Origin: Azospirillum brasilense
GTDB taxonomy: Bacteria > Pseudomonadota > Alphaproteobacteria > Azospirillales > Azospirillaceae
Assembly: GCF_001315015.1 (NCBI RefSeq)
Contig: NZ_CP012917.1
Span: forward strand, 313,001 to 377,000
Reading direction: 5' to 3'
Length of the DNA stretch: 64,000 nt
The number at the start of each line of letters is the position of its first letter. The first letter of the stretch is position 1. Below are positions 33,006 through 41,452 of this stretch, in pieces. The position numbers were made by a program, and so were the translations under genes. The notes under the pieces were generated by a model that made no database searches, had not been told where the DNA came from, and saw nothing but the letters and a program-made list of their open reading frames with translations.

Positions 33006-36000
33006 ATGTCGAAATACTTCATCGACCGGCCCGTCTTCGCCTGGGTCATCGCCATCGTCATCATGCTGGCGGGCGGTCTGGCGATCCTGGGCCTGCCCGT
33101 CGAGCAATATCCGAAGATCGCCCCGCCGACGGTGTCCATCACCGCCAGCTACCCCGGCGCGTCCGCGAAGACGCTGGAGGATACGGTCACCCAGGTCATC
33201 GAACAGAAGATGACCGGGCTCGACCACTTCCGCTACATGTCCTCGAACAGCGATTCGTCGGGCAACGTCACCATCACCCTGACCTTCGAGCCGGAGGCCA
33301 ACCCGGACATCGCCCAGGTCCAGGTGCAGAACAAGCTCCAGCTCGCCGTGCCGCTCCTGCCGCAGGAGGTGCAGCAGCGCGGCCTCCAGGTGTCGAAGGC
33401 CGGCAACGACTTCCTGATGGTCGCCGGCTTCGTGTCCAGCGACGGGCGGCTGAGCCAGGGCGACATCGCCGACTATGTGGCCTCCAACCTCCAGGACACG
33501 ATCAGCCGCGTCGAGGGTGTGGGCGACATCACCGTGTTCGGCCCGCAGCACGCCATGCGGATCTGGCTGGACCCCGACGCGCTGAACAGCCACCAGCTGA
33601 CCACCATCGACGTCACCAACGCCATCAAGGCGGAGAACGCGCAGGTGTCGGCGGGTCAGCTCGGCGGCGCCCCGGCGGTCCCCGGCCAGCGCATCAACGC
33701 CACCATCATGGCACAGTCGCGCATGCAGACGCCGGAGGAGTTCGGCGCCATCCTGCTGCGCGTCAATCCCGACGGCGGCCAGGTGCGGCTGCGCGACGTC
33801 GCGCGGATCGAGATCGGGCAGGAAACCTACGAGATCACCGCCCGCTACAACGGCAAGCCGGCGGCGGGCCTGGGCGTCAAGCTGGCGACCGGGGCCAACG
33901 CGCTGGACACCGCCGCGGCGGTGAAGGCGCGCATCGCCGAGCTGTCGGCCTTCTTCCCGGAAGGGCTGGAGGTCATCTACCCCTACGACACGACGCCTTT
34001 CGTCGAGCTGTCGATCCACGAGGTCGTCAAGACGCTGATCGAGGCGATCATCCTCGTCTTCGCCGTGATGTACCTGTTCCTGCAGAACTTCCGGGCGACG
34101 CTGATCCCGACCATCGCGGTTCCCGTGGTGCTCCTCGGCACCTTCGGCGTGCTGTCGCTGTTCGGCTTCTCGATCAACACGCTGACCATGTTCGGCATGG
34201 TGCTGGCCATCGGCCTGCTGGTCGACGACGCCATCGTGGTGGTGGAGAACGTCGAGCGCGTGATGAGCGAGGACGGGCTGCCCCCGCGCGAGGCGACCCG
34301 CAAGTCGATGGGCCAGATCACCGGCGCGCTGATCGGCATCGCGCTGGTGCTGTCCGCCGTGTTCGTCCCCATGGCCTTTTTCGGTGGCTCGGCGGGCGCC
34401 ATCTACCGTCAGTTCTCGCTGACCATCGTGTCGGCGATGGCGCTGTCGGTGCTGGTCGCCCTGGTGCTGACCCCGGCGCTCTGCGCCACCATCCTGAAGC
34501 CGGTGGCCAAGGGCCACGGCCACGCCAAGCGCGGCTTCTTCGGGCTGTTCAACCGCGGCTTCGACGCCAGCAGCCGCGTCTATCTGAGCGGCGTGCGCGG
34601 GGCGGTGTCGCGGCTCGGGCGCTACGGCCTTGCCTACGCGCTGATCGTCGGCGGTCTGGCCTACCTGTTCCTCCAGATGCCCTCCTCCTTCCTGCCGCAG
34701 GAGGATCGCGGGACCATGTTCGTGCTGTGGTCGGCCCCGCCGAACGCCAGCATCGAGCGCACGATGGAGACGACCAAGCAGGTCGAGACCTATTTCCTGG
34801 AGAAGGAGAAGGACAGCGTCGAGGGCCTGTTCACCATCGCCGGCTTCAACTTCGCGGGCCGCGGCCAGAACGCCGGCATGGCCTTCGTCCGGCTGCGCGA
34901 TTGGAGCGAGCGCGAGTCCGCCGACCGCAAGCCGACGGCCATCGCCGGCCGCGCCATGGGCGCCCTGTCGAAGGCCAAGGACGCGGTGGTCTTCGCCTTC
35001 ATGCCGCCCTCGGTTCCGGGGCTCGGCAACGCCACCGGCTTCGACCTCCAGCTGGTGGACCGCGGCGGCGTCGGGCATGACCGGCTGATGCAGGCACGCA
35101 ACCAGCTGCTGGGCCTCGCGGCGCAGAACCCAAAGCTGGTCGGCGTCCGCCCGAACGGGCTGGAGGACACGCCGCAGTTCAAGCTGACGGTGGACCGCGA
35201 GAAGGCCAGCGCGCTCGGCCTGTCGCTGACCGACGTCAACACGACCCTGACGGCGGCCTGGGGCTCCTCCTACGTCAACGACTTCATCGACCGGGGGCGC
35301 GTGAAGCGCGTCTATCTCCAGGCGGACGCTCCCTACCGCATGCAGCCGAGCGACGTCGACCGCTGGTACATGCGCAACGCCATGGGGCAGATGGTCCCCT
35401 TCTCCGCCTTCACCACGGCGCAGTGGACCTACGGTTCGCCGAAGCTGGAGCGGTACAACGGCATGTCGTCGCTCAACATCCAGGGCTCCGCGGCGCCGGG
35501 CATCAGCTCCGGCGAGGCGATGCAGGAGATGGAGGCGATGATGGCCAAGCTGCCGCCGGGCGTCGGCTATGAGTGGACCGGCCTGTCCTACGAGGAGCGG
35601 CTGAGCGGGTCGCAGGCACCGGCGCTCTACGCCCTGTCCATGCTGATCGTCTTCCTCTGCCTGGCTGCGCTCTACGAGAGCTGGTCGGTGCCGGTGTCGG
35701 TCATCCTGGTGGTGCCGCTGGGCGTCATCGGCGCCGTGCTCGCCGCCACGCTGCGCGGCCTGCCCAGCGACGTCTACTTCCAGGTGGGCCTGCTGACGAC
35801 CATCGGCCTGTCGGCGAAGAACGCCATCCTGATCGTGGAATTCGCCAAGGCGCTCTACGACGAGGGCATGGAGCTGAAGGATGCCGCCATCGAGGCGTGC
35901 CGCCAGCGCCTGCGCCCGATCATCATGACCTCGCTGGCCTTCGTGCTGGGCGTTCTGCCGCTGGCGACCAGCAGCGGCGCGGGCTCGGAAAGCCAGAACG

Positions 36001-36158
36001 CCATCGGCGTGGGCGTGATGGGCGGCATGATCTCCGCCACCGTGCTGGCGATCCTGTTCGTCCCGGTCTTCTTCGTCGCGGTCTACCGTCTGTTCGGCAG
36101 CAAGCGTGCCGGCGCCCACTCCCCGCCGGGTGCCGAGCCGGTGCACGCCGGCGACTGA
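33006..36158 (+). CDS. RND multidrug efflux pump (HAE1 family, MexB/AcrB-like)
   Basis: A 1050-residue inner membrane pump with twelve helices and two large periplasmic loops. The proton-relay residues are seen: the paired aspartates in GLLVDDAIVVVENVERVM (helix 4) and the lysine in LSAKNAILIVEFAK (helix 10). It probably exports hydrophobic drugs or other amphiphiles by proton antiport. No outer membrane factor gene follows; the operon ends in a strong terminator, so the channel must be encoded elsewhere. Confidence 0.96.
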   Translation: MSKYFIDRPVFAWVIAIVIMLAGGLAILGLPVEQYPKIAPPTVSITASYPGASAKTLEDTVTQVIEQKMTGLDHFRYMSSNSDSSGNVTITLTFEPEANPDIAQVQVQNKLQLAVPLLPQEVQQRGLQVSKAGNDFLMVAGFVSSDGRLSQGDIADYVASNLQDTISRVEGVGDITVFGPQHAMRIWLDPDALNSHQLTTIDVTNAIKAENAQVSAGQLGGAPAVPGQRINATIMAQSRMQTPEEFGAILLRVNPDGGQVRLRDVARIEIGQETYEITARYNGKPAAGLGVKLATGANALDTAAAVKARIAELSAFFPEGLEVIYPYDTTPFVELSIHEVVKTLIEAIILVFAVMYLFLQNFRATLIPTIAVPVVLLGTFGVLSLFGFSINTLTMFGMVLAIGLLVDDAIVVVENVERVMSEDGLPPREATRKSMGQITGALIGIALVLSAVFVPMAFFGGSAGAIYRQFSLTIVSAMALSVLVALVLTPALCATILKPVAKGHGHAKRGFFGLFNRGFDASSRVYLSGVRGAVSRLGRYGLAYALIVGGLAYLFLQMPSSFLPQEDRGTMFVLWSAPPNASIERTMETTKQVETYFLEKEKDSVEGLFTIAGFNFAGRGQNAGMAFVRLRDWSERESADRKPTAIAGRAMGALSKAKDAVVFAFMPPSVPGLGNATGFDLQLVDRGGVGHDRLMQARNQLLGLAAQNPKLVGVRPNGLEDTPQFKLTVDREKASALGLSLTDVNTTLTAAWGSSYVNDFIDRGRVKRVYLQADAPYRMQPSDVDRWYMRNAMGQMVPFSAFTTAQWTYGSPKLERYNGMSSLNIQGSAAPGISSGEAMQEMEAMMAKLPPGVGYEWTGLSYEERLSGSQAPALYALSMLIVFLCLAALYESWSVPVSVILVVPLGVIGAVLAATLRGLPSDVYFQVGLLTTIGLSAKNAILIVEFAKALYDEGMELKDAAIEACRQRLRPIIMTSLAFVLGVLPLATSSGAGSESQNAIGVGVMGGMISATVLAILFVPVFFVAVYRLFGSKRAGAHSPPGAEPVHAGD

Positions 36159-36185
36159 CGGTTCGGCTGCGGCTGGAAGCGGAAG

Positions 36186-36216
36186 GCCCGGTCCCGGAAA
36201 CGGGGCCGGGCTTTTT
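36186..36216 (+). terminator. rho-independent terminator of the RND operon
   Basis: An 11-bp stem (GCCCGGTCCCG paired with CGGGGCCGGGC) with a GAAA loop, followed by TTTTT, 28 bp after the pump gene. Confidence 0.93.
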
Positions 36217-36271
36217 GCTGTGGGAACTGCGGCAGAACGGCACAGGACGGGCGGGGCGGCTTGCTGCCAAA

Positions 36272-36283
36272 CTAATATACTAG
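36272..36283. promoter_or_regulatory. palindromic operator-like site 4 (3' end of hexR)
   Basis: CTAATATACTAG lies three bases from the stop codon of hexR (36287-36289). TTGC lies 7 bases before it in the forward direction. No forward gene follows for over a kilobase, so it may drive an antisense RNA into hexR, act at a distance, or be a relic. Confidence 0.55.
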
Positions 36284-36286
36284 TAT

Positions 36287-37123
36287 TTATTGTTCCCGGG
36301 GGTGGCGGCTGAGCGCCTGCTTGTGGCGTTCCAGGCGCTCCCGCAGGGCGTCGCCTTTGCGCAGCGCCACGGCAATCGACAGTATGTCGCCGAGGACCAG
36401 ATGGCTGATGCGCGACGTCATGGGCGAGTGGATGTCGAAGTCTTCCGCGACGTCGGCCAGCAGGCTGACCGTGGCGAGCTGCGCCAACGGCGAGCCGGAG
36501 CGGGTGATGGCGACGACCGCGGCGCCGGACGACAGCGCGTTCTGCACGGCCTCCAGCATGTCGCGGGTGCCGCCCGAACTGGACACGGCGACCACCGCGT
36601 CGCCGGGGGCGAGCGACAGGGCCGACACGAAATAGACGTGGGCGTCGCTGTAGGCGACGGTGGGAATGCCCAGCCGGAAGAAGCGGCGCTGGATGTCCTG
36701 CGCCACCGTGCCGGAGTTGCCGGAACCGTAGAACTCGATCCGCCGCGCCCCGGCCAGCAGGTCGGCGGCGCGGTCCACCGATTCCGCCGACAAGTTGTTG
36801 CGCACCTGCATGAGCGTCGCCAGGGTGCGGTCGAACACCTTGCCCGCGATGCCCGCCGCCCGGTCGTCCGGGCTGACCTCCTGGTCGATGAAGGGCATGC
36901 CGGCGGCGATGTCCTGGGCCAGCTTGATCTTGAACTCGCGGAAGCCGCTGCAGCCGAGCGCCCCGCAGAAGCGGGCGATGGTCGGCTCGCTGACCCCGGC
37001 ACGTTCCGCCATGTCGGCCATCGACAGGGTGATGACCTCGCCCGGCTGGGCCAGCACGCAGTCCGCCAGCTTCCGTTCCGAAGGACGGAGCCCGTCGCGC
37101 ACCGCCATGATCCTCGCCAGCAT
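36287..37123 (-). CDS. hexR: HexR-type regulator (RpiR family) of central carbon metabolism
   Basis: A 278-residue protein with an N-terminal RpiR helix-turn-helix (SMADMAERAGVSEPTIARFC, then GFREFKIKLAQDIA) and a C-terminal SIS sugar-phosphate domain (RIEFYGSGNSGTVAQD; VSSSGGTRDMLE). The pattern follows HexR, the regulator of glycolysis and Entner-Doudoroff genes whose known effector in other proteobacteria is KDPG. It is divergent from pflB; two TGTAG-N5-CTACA-like sites lie between them. Confidence 0.88.
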   Translation of the reverse strand: MLARIMAVRDGLRPSERKLADCVLAQPGEVITLSMADMAERAGVSEPTIARFCGALGCSGFREFKIKLAQDIAAGMPFIDQEVSPDDRAAGIAGKVFDRTLATLMQVRNNLSAESVDRAADLLAGARRIEFYGSGNSGTVAQDIQRRFFRLGIPTVAYSDAHVYFVSALSLAPGDAVVAVSSSGGTRDMLEAVQNALSSGAAVVAITRSGSPLAQLATVSLLADVAEDFDIHSPMTSRISHLVLGDILSIAVALRKGDALRERLERHKQALSRHPREQ

Positions 37124-37164
37124 CGGCCTGTTCCCCCGTTCCGTCCGTCCGACACTGTAGCACG

Positions 37165-37179
37165 GATAGTAAAACTACA
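37165..37179. promoter_or_regulatory. HexR-like site near hexR
   Basis: GATAGTAAAACTACA matches the perfect site at 37321 at 12 of 15 positions and lies 42 bp before the hexR start, fitting autoregulation. Confidence 0.55.
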
Positions 37180-37320
37180 TGACCCGATAGGAGGGTGCTA
37201 TCGGCGGCACTGTTCCACATACCGGGACCGCCGACGATGCGGCGTTCCGTCACAGTAAGTTCATCAAAGACCGTGGAAAATCAACCGCTTTTGCCTTGCG
37301 CGCTTCGCTGATCCGGTTTA

Positions 37321-37335
37321 TGTAGCAAAACTACA
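37321..37335. promoter_or_regulatory. HexR-like site upstream of pflB
   Basis: TGTAGCAAAACTACA is a perfect TGTAG/CTACA inverted repeat with 5 bases between, close to the published HexR form in gammaproteobacteria (TGTARTNNNAYTACA, from memory). It is 160 bp before pflB. Confidence 0.7.
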
Positions 37336-37495
37336 GAATGACTTTTGGCCCTGCCGGCTTCACAGCCCGTTGCCATACCGCCGCTCCCGCCCCGATCGGA
37401 GTCCGGCGGTCTTCCGACCCCTCCACTGGGGGGCCTCCAGGGTCGATCAGCGACGCGGCGCGTGCCGCCCAGACGCCTTTTCGTGAGGAGACATC

Positions 37496-39778
37496 ATGGA
37501 CACCCTGCTGAGAGACGGACTCGTCGAGACCCCGGAACAGCAAGCCGAGCGCCCCTGGCGCCGCTTCGTTCCGGGCGTCTGGCAGCAAGAGGTCAACGTC
37601 CGCGACTTCATCGTCCGCAACGTCCACCCCTACGCCGGGGATTCGCGCTTCCTGACCGGCCCGACCGGACGGACCAAGGCCCTGTGGGACAAGGTCACCG
37701 CCCTGCTGAAGGAGGAGCGCGCGGCCAAGGGCGGCGTGCTTGACGCCGACACGGAGGTCTTCGGCTCGATCATCGCTCACGCACCGGCCTACATCGACCA
37801 GGAGCTTGAACTCGTCGTCGGCCTGCAGACGGACAAGCCGCTGAAGCGCGCGATCATGCCCTTCGGCGGCTGGCGGATGGTCAAGAACGGGCTGGAGGCC
37901 TACGGCTTCAAACCCTCGCCCAAGCTGGAGGAGGTCTTCCCCGGCCTGCGCAAGTCGCACAATGACGGCGTCTTCGACGTCTACACCGAGGAGATGCTGC
38001 GCTGCCGCAAGTCGGGCGTCATCACCGGCCTGCCGGACGCTTACGGCCGCGGACGCATCATCGGCGACTACCGCCGGCTGGCGCTCTACGGCGCGACCTT
38101 CCTGATCGAGGACAAGAAGGCCCAGTACAAGAGCCTTGAGCTGGACCGCGTCGACGAGCACACGCTGCGCCTGCGCGAGGAGATTACCGAGCAGATCAAG
38201 GCGCTGAAGGAATTGGCCGCCATGGCCAAGACCTACGGCTTCGACGTGTCGCGCCCGGCGGCCAACGCCCGCGAGGCGGTGCAGTGGACCTACCTCGCCT
38301 ATCTGGCGGCGGTGAAGGAGGCCAACGGGGCGGCCATGTCGCTCGGCCGCGTCTCCAGCTTCCTCGACGTCTACGTCGAGCGCGACCTGCGCGACGGCCT
38401 GCTGACCGAGGAGGAGGCGCAGGAGCTGATCGACCAGTTCGTGACCAAGCTGCGCATCGTCCGCTTCCTGCGCACGCCGGAATATGACCAGCTCTTCTCG
38501 GGTGACCCGACCTGGGTGACGGAGTGCATCGGCGGCATGGCGCTCGACGGGCGCACGCTGGTCACCAAGAACAGCTTCCGCATGCTCCAGACCCTGAACA
38601 ACCTCGGCCCGGCGCCGGAGCCGAACCTGACCGTTCTGTGGTCGGAAAGCCTGCCGGAGGGCTTCAAGAAATTCTGCGCGGAGACGTCGATCAAGACCTG
38701 CTCGGTGCAGTACGAGAACGACGACCTGATGCGGCCCTACTGGGGCGACGACTACGGCATCGCCTGCTGCGTCTCGGCCATGCGCATCGGCAAGCAGATG
38801 CAGTTCTTCGGCGCCCGCGCCAACCTCGCCAAGACGCTGCTCTACGCCATCAACGGCGGCCGCGACGAGGTCTCGGGCGAGCAGGTCGGCCCGGCCTTCG
38901 CGCCGATCACCGGCGACGTGCTCGACCACGACACGGTGGTCGCCCGCCTGCTGCCGATGATGGAATGGCTGGCCCGCGCCTACATGAACACGCTCAACGC
39001 CATCCACTTCATGCACGACAAGTACATGTACGAGCGGCTGGAGATGGCGCTGCACGACCGCGACGTGCTGCGCACCATGGCCTGCGGCATCGCCGGCCTG
39101 AGCGTCGTCGCGGACAGCCTGTCGGCGATCAAGCACGCCACGGTCAAGGTGGTCCGCGACGAGCGCGGGCTGGCCACCGACTTCGTCATCGAGGGCGACT
39201 ATCCGGCCTTCGGCAACAACGACGACCGGGTCGACGGGATCGCGGTGTGGCTGGTGGAAACCTTCATGGGTCTGCTGCGCAAGCAGAAGGCCTACCGCGA
39301 CGCGGTGCCCACGCAGTCGGTGCTGACGATCACCTCGAACGTGGTCTACGGCAAGAAGACGGGCAACACGCCGGACGGGCGCAAGGCCGGCCAGCCCTTC
39401 GCGCCGGGGGCCAACCCGATGCACGGGCGCGACCGCAAGGGGGCGATCGCCTCGATGGCGTCGGTGGCCAAGCTGCCCTACGCCCACGCCCAGGACGGCA
39501 TCAGCTACACCTTCACCATCGTGCCCGGCGCGCTGGGTCCGACCGGGGGTGAGCGGGTGGACAATCTGGTGGGCATGCTGGACGGCTATTTCGGTCAGGG
39601 CGGCCACCACATCAACGTGAACGTCTTCGACCGCGAGACGCTGCTGCACGCCATGGACCATCCGGAGCTGTACCCGCAGCTGACCATCCGGGTGTCGGGT
39701 TACGCGGTGAACTTCATCAAGCTGACCCGCGAGCAGCAGATGGACGTCATCAGCCGCACCTTCCACGGCGCGCATTGA
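37496..39778 (+). CDS. pflB: formate C-acetyltransferase (pyruvate formate-lyase)
   Basis: A 760-residue glycyl radical enzyme, the same length as E. coli PflB. The two catalytic cysteines are adjacent in GIACCVSAMRIGKQMQFFG, and the radical glycine is in IRVSGYAVNF near the C-terminus. It splits pyruvate with CoA into acetyl-CoA and formate without oxygen. It needs PflA (encoded at 21413). It lies next to hexR and 185 bp before eno. Such an enzyme is notable in a group known mainly for respiratory growth and indicates fermentative or micro-oxic metabolism. Confidence 0.97.
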   Translation: MDTLLRDGLVETPEQQAERPWRRFVPGVWQQEVNVRDFIVRNVHPYAGDSRFLTGPTGRTKALWDKVTALLKEERAAKGGVLDADTEVFGSIIAHAPAYIDQELELVVGLQTDKPLKRAIMPFGGWRMVKNGLEAYGFKPSPKLEEVFPGLRKSHNDGVFDVYTEEMLRCRKSGVITGLPDAYGRGRIIGDYRRLALYGATFLIEDKKAQYKSLELDRVDEHTLRLREEITEQIKALKELAAMAKTYGFDVSRPAANAREAVQWTYLAYLAAVKEANGAAMSLGRVSSFLDVYVERDLRDGLLTEEEAQELIDQFVTKLRIVRFLRTPEYDQLFSGDPTWVTECIGGMALDGRTLVTKNSFRMLQTLNNLGPAPEPNLTVLWSESLPEGFKKFCAETSIKTCSVQYENDDLMRPYWGDDYGIACCVSAMRIGKQMQFFGARANLAKTLLYAINGGRDEVSGEQVGPAFAPITGDVLDHDTVVARLLPMMEWLARAYMNTLNAIHFMHDKYMYERLEMALHDRDVLRTMACGIAGLSVVADSLSAIKHATVKVVRDERGLATDFVIEGDYPAFGNNDDRVDGIAVWLVETFMGLLRKQKAYRDAVPTQSVLTITSNVVYGKKTGNTPDGRKAGQPFAPGANPMHGRDRKGAIASMASVAKLPYAHAQDGISYTFTIVPGALGPTGGERVDNLVGMLDGYFGQGGHHINVNVFDRETLLHAMDHPELYPQLTIRVSGYAVNFIKLTREQQMDVISRTFHGAH

Positions 39779-39803
39779 GAAGAGTCTGAGCAGCGAAGCA
39801 CTC

Positions 39804-39905
39804 GCCCCCACCCTGACCCTCCCCCGCTTCGCAGGGGAGGGGATGAACTCCCTCTCCCGCCCAGCGGGGGAGGGAAGGGGCCCGCGCAGCGGGAAGGGTG
39901 GGGGC
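39804..39905. repeat. GC-rich intergenic palindromic repeat, copy D
   Basis: Arms GCCCCCACCCT and AGGGTGGGGGC enclose CCCTCCCCCGCTTCGCAGGG and a second hairpin (CTCCCGC/GCGGGGGAG). It lies between pflB and eno and could act as a weak terminator or as an RNA end protector. Confidence 0.85.
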
Positions 39906-39963
39906 TCCGCCGCGACCACTTTCCCCGAAAAATCCACTCTCCAATCAAGGTCCACACCCCGCC

Positions 39964-41241
39964 ATGAGCGCCATTACCGAAATCCACGCCCGCGAGATCC
40001 TCGACAGCCGTGGGAACCCGACCGTCGAGGTGGACGTCCTGCTCGAATCCGGCGCGTTTGGCCGCGCCGCCGTTCCGTCGGGCGCCTCGACCGGCGCGCA
40101 CGAGGCGGTGGAGCTGCGCGACGGCGACAAGTCCCGCTACGGCGGCAAGGGCGTGCTGAAGGCCGTGGAGTCGGTCAACGGCGAGATCTTCGACGCCATC
40201 GCCGGCCTCGACGGCTCCAACCAGCGCGCCCTCGACCTCGCCATGATCGAGCTGGACGGCACCCCCAACAAGGGCCGCCTCGGCGCCAACGCCATCCTCG
40301 GCGTCTCGCTCGCCGTCGCCAAGGCCTCGGCCGAGGAAGCCGCGCTGCCGCTGTTCCGCTACGTCGGCGGCGCCTTTGCCAACCTGCTGCCGGTGCCGAT
40401 GATGAACATCATCAACGGCGGCGCCCACGCCGACAACCCGATCGACATCCAGGAGTTCATGGTCATGCCGGTCGGCGCCGAGACCGGCGCCGAGGCCATC
40501 CGCATGGGCGCGGAGATCTTCCAGGCGCTCAAGAAGAAGCTCAAGGATGCCGGCCACAACACCAACGTCGGCGACGAGGGCGGCTTCGCCCCCAACCTCG
40601 CCTCGACCGAGGACGCGCTGGGCTTCGTGATGAAGGCGATCGAGGCGGCCGGCTACAAGCCGGGCGACGACGTCATGCTGGCCATCGACGCCGCCTCGAC
40701 CGAGTTCTTCAAGAACGGCAGATACGAGCTGGCCGGCGAGGGCAAGTCGCTGGCGTCGGAGCAGATGGTGGCCTACTGGGCCGATCTGGTCGGCCGCTAC
40801 CCGATCATCTCGATCGAGGACGGCATGGCCGAGGACGACTGGGAGGGCTGGAAGGCGCTGACCGACGCCATCGGCGGCAAGGTGCAGCTGGTCGGTGACG
40901 ACCTGTTCGTGACCAACCCGGCGCGTCTGGCGGACGGCATCAAGAAGGGCGTGGGCAACTCGATCCTGGTCAAGGTCAACCAGATCGGCACGCTGTCGGA
41001 GACGCTGGAGGCCGTCGACATGGCGCACAAGGCCGGCTACACGGCGGTCCTCTCGCACCGCTCGGGCGAGACCGAGGACAGCACCATCGCCGATCTGGCG
41101 GTCGCCACCAACTGCGGCCAGATCAAGACCGGCTCGCTGTCGCGCTCCGACCGGCTGGCCAAGTACAACCAGCTGATCCGCATCGAGGAGATGCTCGGCG
41201 CAGCATCCCGCTTCGCCGGACGCGGCATCCTCAAGGCGTAA
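39964..41241 (+). CDS. eno: enolase
   Basis: A 425-residue enolase: AREILDSRGNPTVEVDV at the N-terminus, the GASTGAHEAVELRD loop, metal ligands in AIDAASTEF, SIEDGMAED and LVGDDLFVTN, the catalytic lysine in ILVKVNQIGTL, and SHRSGETED. It converts 2-phosphoglycerate to PEP and feeds pyruvate kinase. In many alphaproteobacteria eno is near pyrG or pdh genes; its place beside pflB here is unusual. A terminator follows directly. Confidence 0.98.
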   Translation: MSAITEIHAREILDSRGNPTVEVDVLLESGAFGRAAVPSGASTGAHEAVELRDGDKSRYGGKGVLKAVESVNGEIFDAIAGLDGSNQRALDLAMIELDGTPNKGRLGANAILGVSLAVAKASAEEAALPLFRYVGGAFANLLPVPMMNIINGGAHADNPIDIQEFMVMPVGAETGAEAIRMGAEIFQALKKKLKDAGHNTNVGDEGGFAPNLASTEDALGFVMKAIEAAGYKPGDDVMLAIDAASTEFFKNGRYELAGEGKSLASEQMVAYWADLVGRYPIISIEDGMAEDDWEGWKALTDAIGGKVQLVGDDLFVTNPARLADGIKKGVGNSILVKVNQIGTLSETLEAVDMAHKAGYTAVLSHRSGETEDSTIADLAVATNCGQIKTGSLSRSDRLAKYNQLIRIEEMLGAASRFAGRGILKA

Positions 41242-41252
41242 CGGCCCAACGG

Positions 41253-41310
41253 AAGGCGGCTGCGGCAAAGTGTCCGGTGATGCCGGATTTGCTGCGCCGC
41301 ACCGCCTTTT
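41253..41310 (+). terminator. terminator of eno
   Basis: AAGGCGG and TGCGGC (one base bulged between) pair with GCCGCA-CCGCCTT, enclosing a small CCGG/CCGG stem, and the 3' arm runs into TTTT. It ends only 3 bp before operator site 7. Confidence 0.7.
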
Positions 41311-41313
41311 CCG

Positions 41314-41325
41314 CTAATATATCAG
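41314..41325. promoter_or_regulatory. palindromic operator, site 7 (MaoC-Pta/ackA operon)
   Basis: CTAATATATCAG with GCCTTT and 4 bases before it, the same spacing as on the other strand at pyk, and now directed at the forward operon starting at 41453. Orientation therefore follows the gene. Confidence 0.7.
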
Positions 41326-41452
41326 TACACAAAAAGACGCTCGCAGAAGAAGACGGCAAGACGTGCTTCTCCTTTCAGCAAGGCGCGCGCCGGGAGGGAT
41401 CGGCTGAAACGGGCAGCATCATGCCTTTTTCTCTTATCCGGAGTGTTCTGCA

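Noticed and set aside
32931..37253. A 1440-residue open frame on the reverse strand across the RND pump and hexR
   Set aside because: It crosses three well-supported genes, has no domain, and consists of low-complexity His/Arg/Gln-rich sequence typical of an antisense frame.
37124..37495. FNR/anaerobox upstream of pflB
   Set aside because: No TTGAT-N4-ATCAA or close variant was found; the only clear symmetry is of HexR type.
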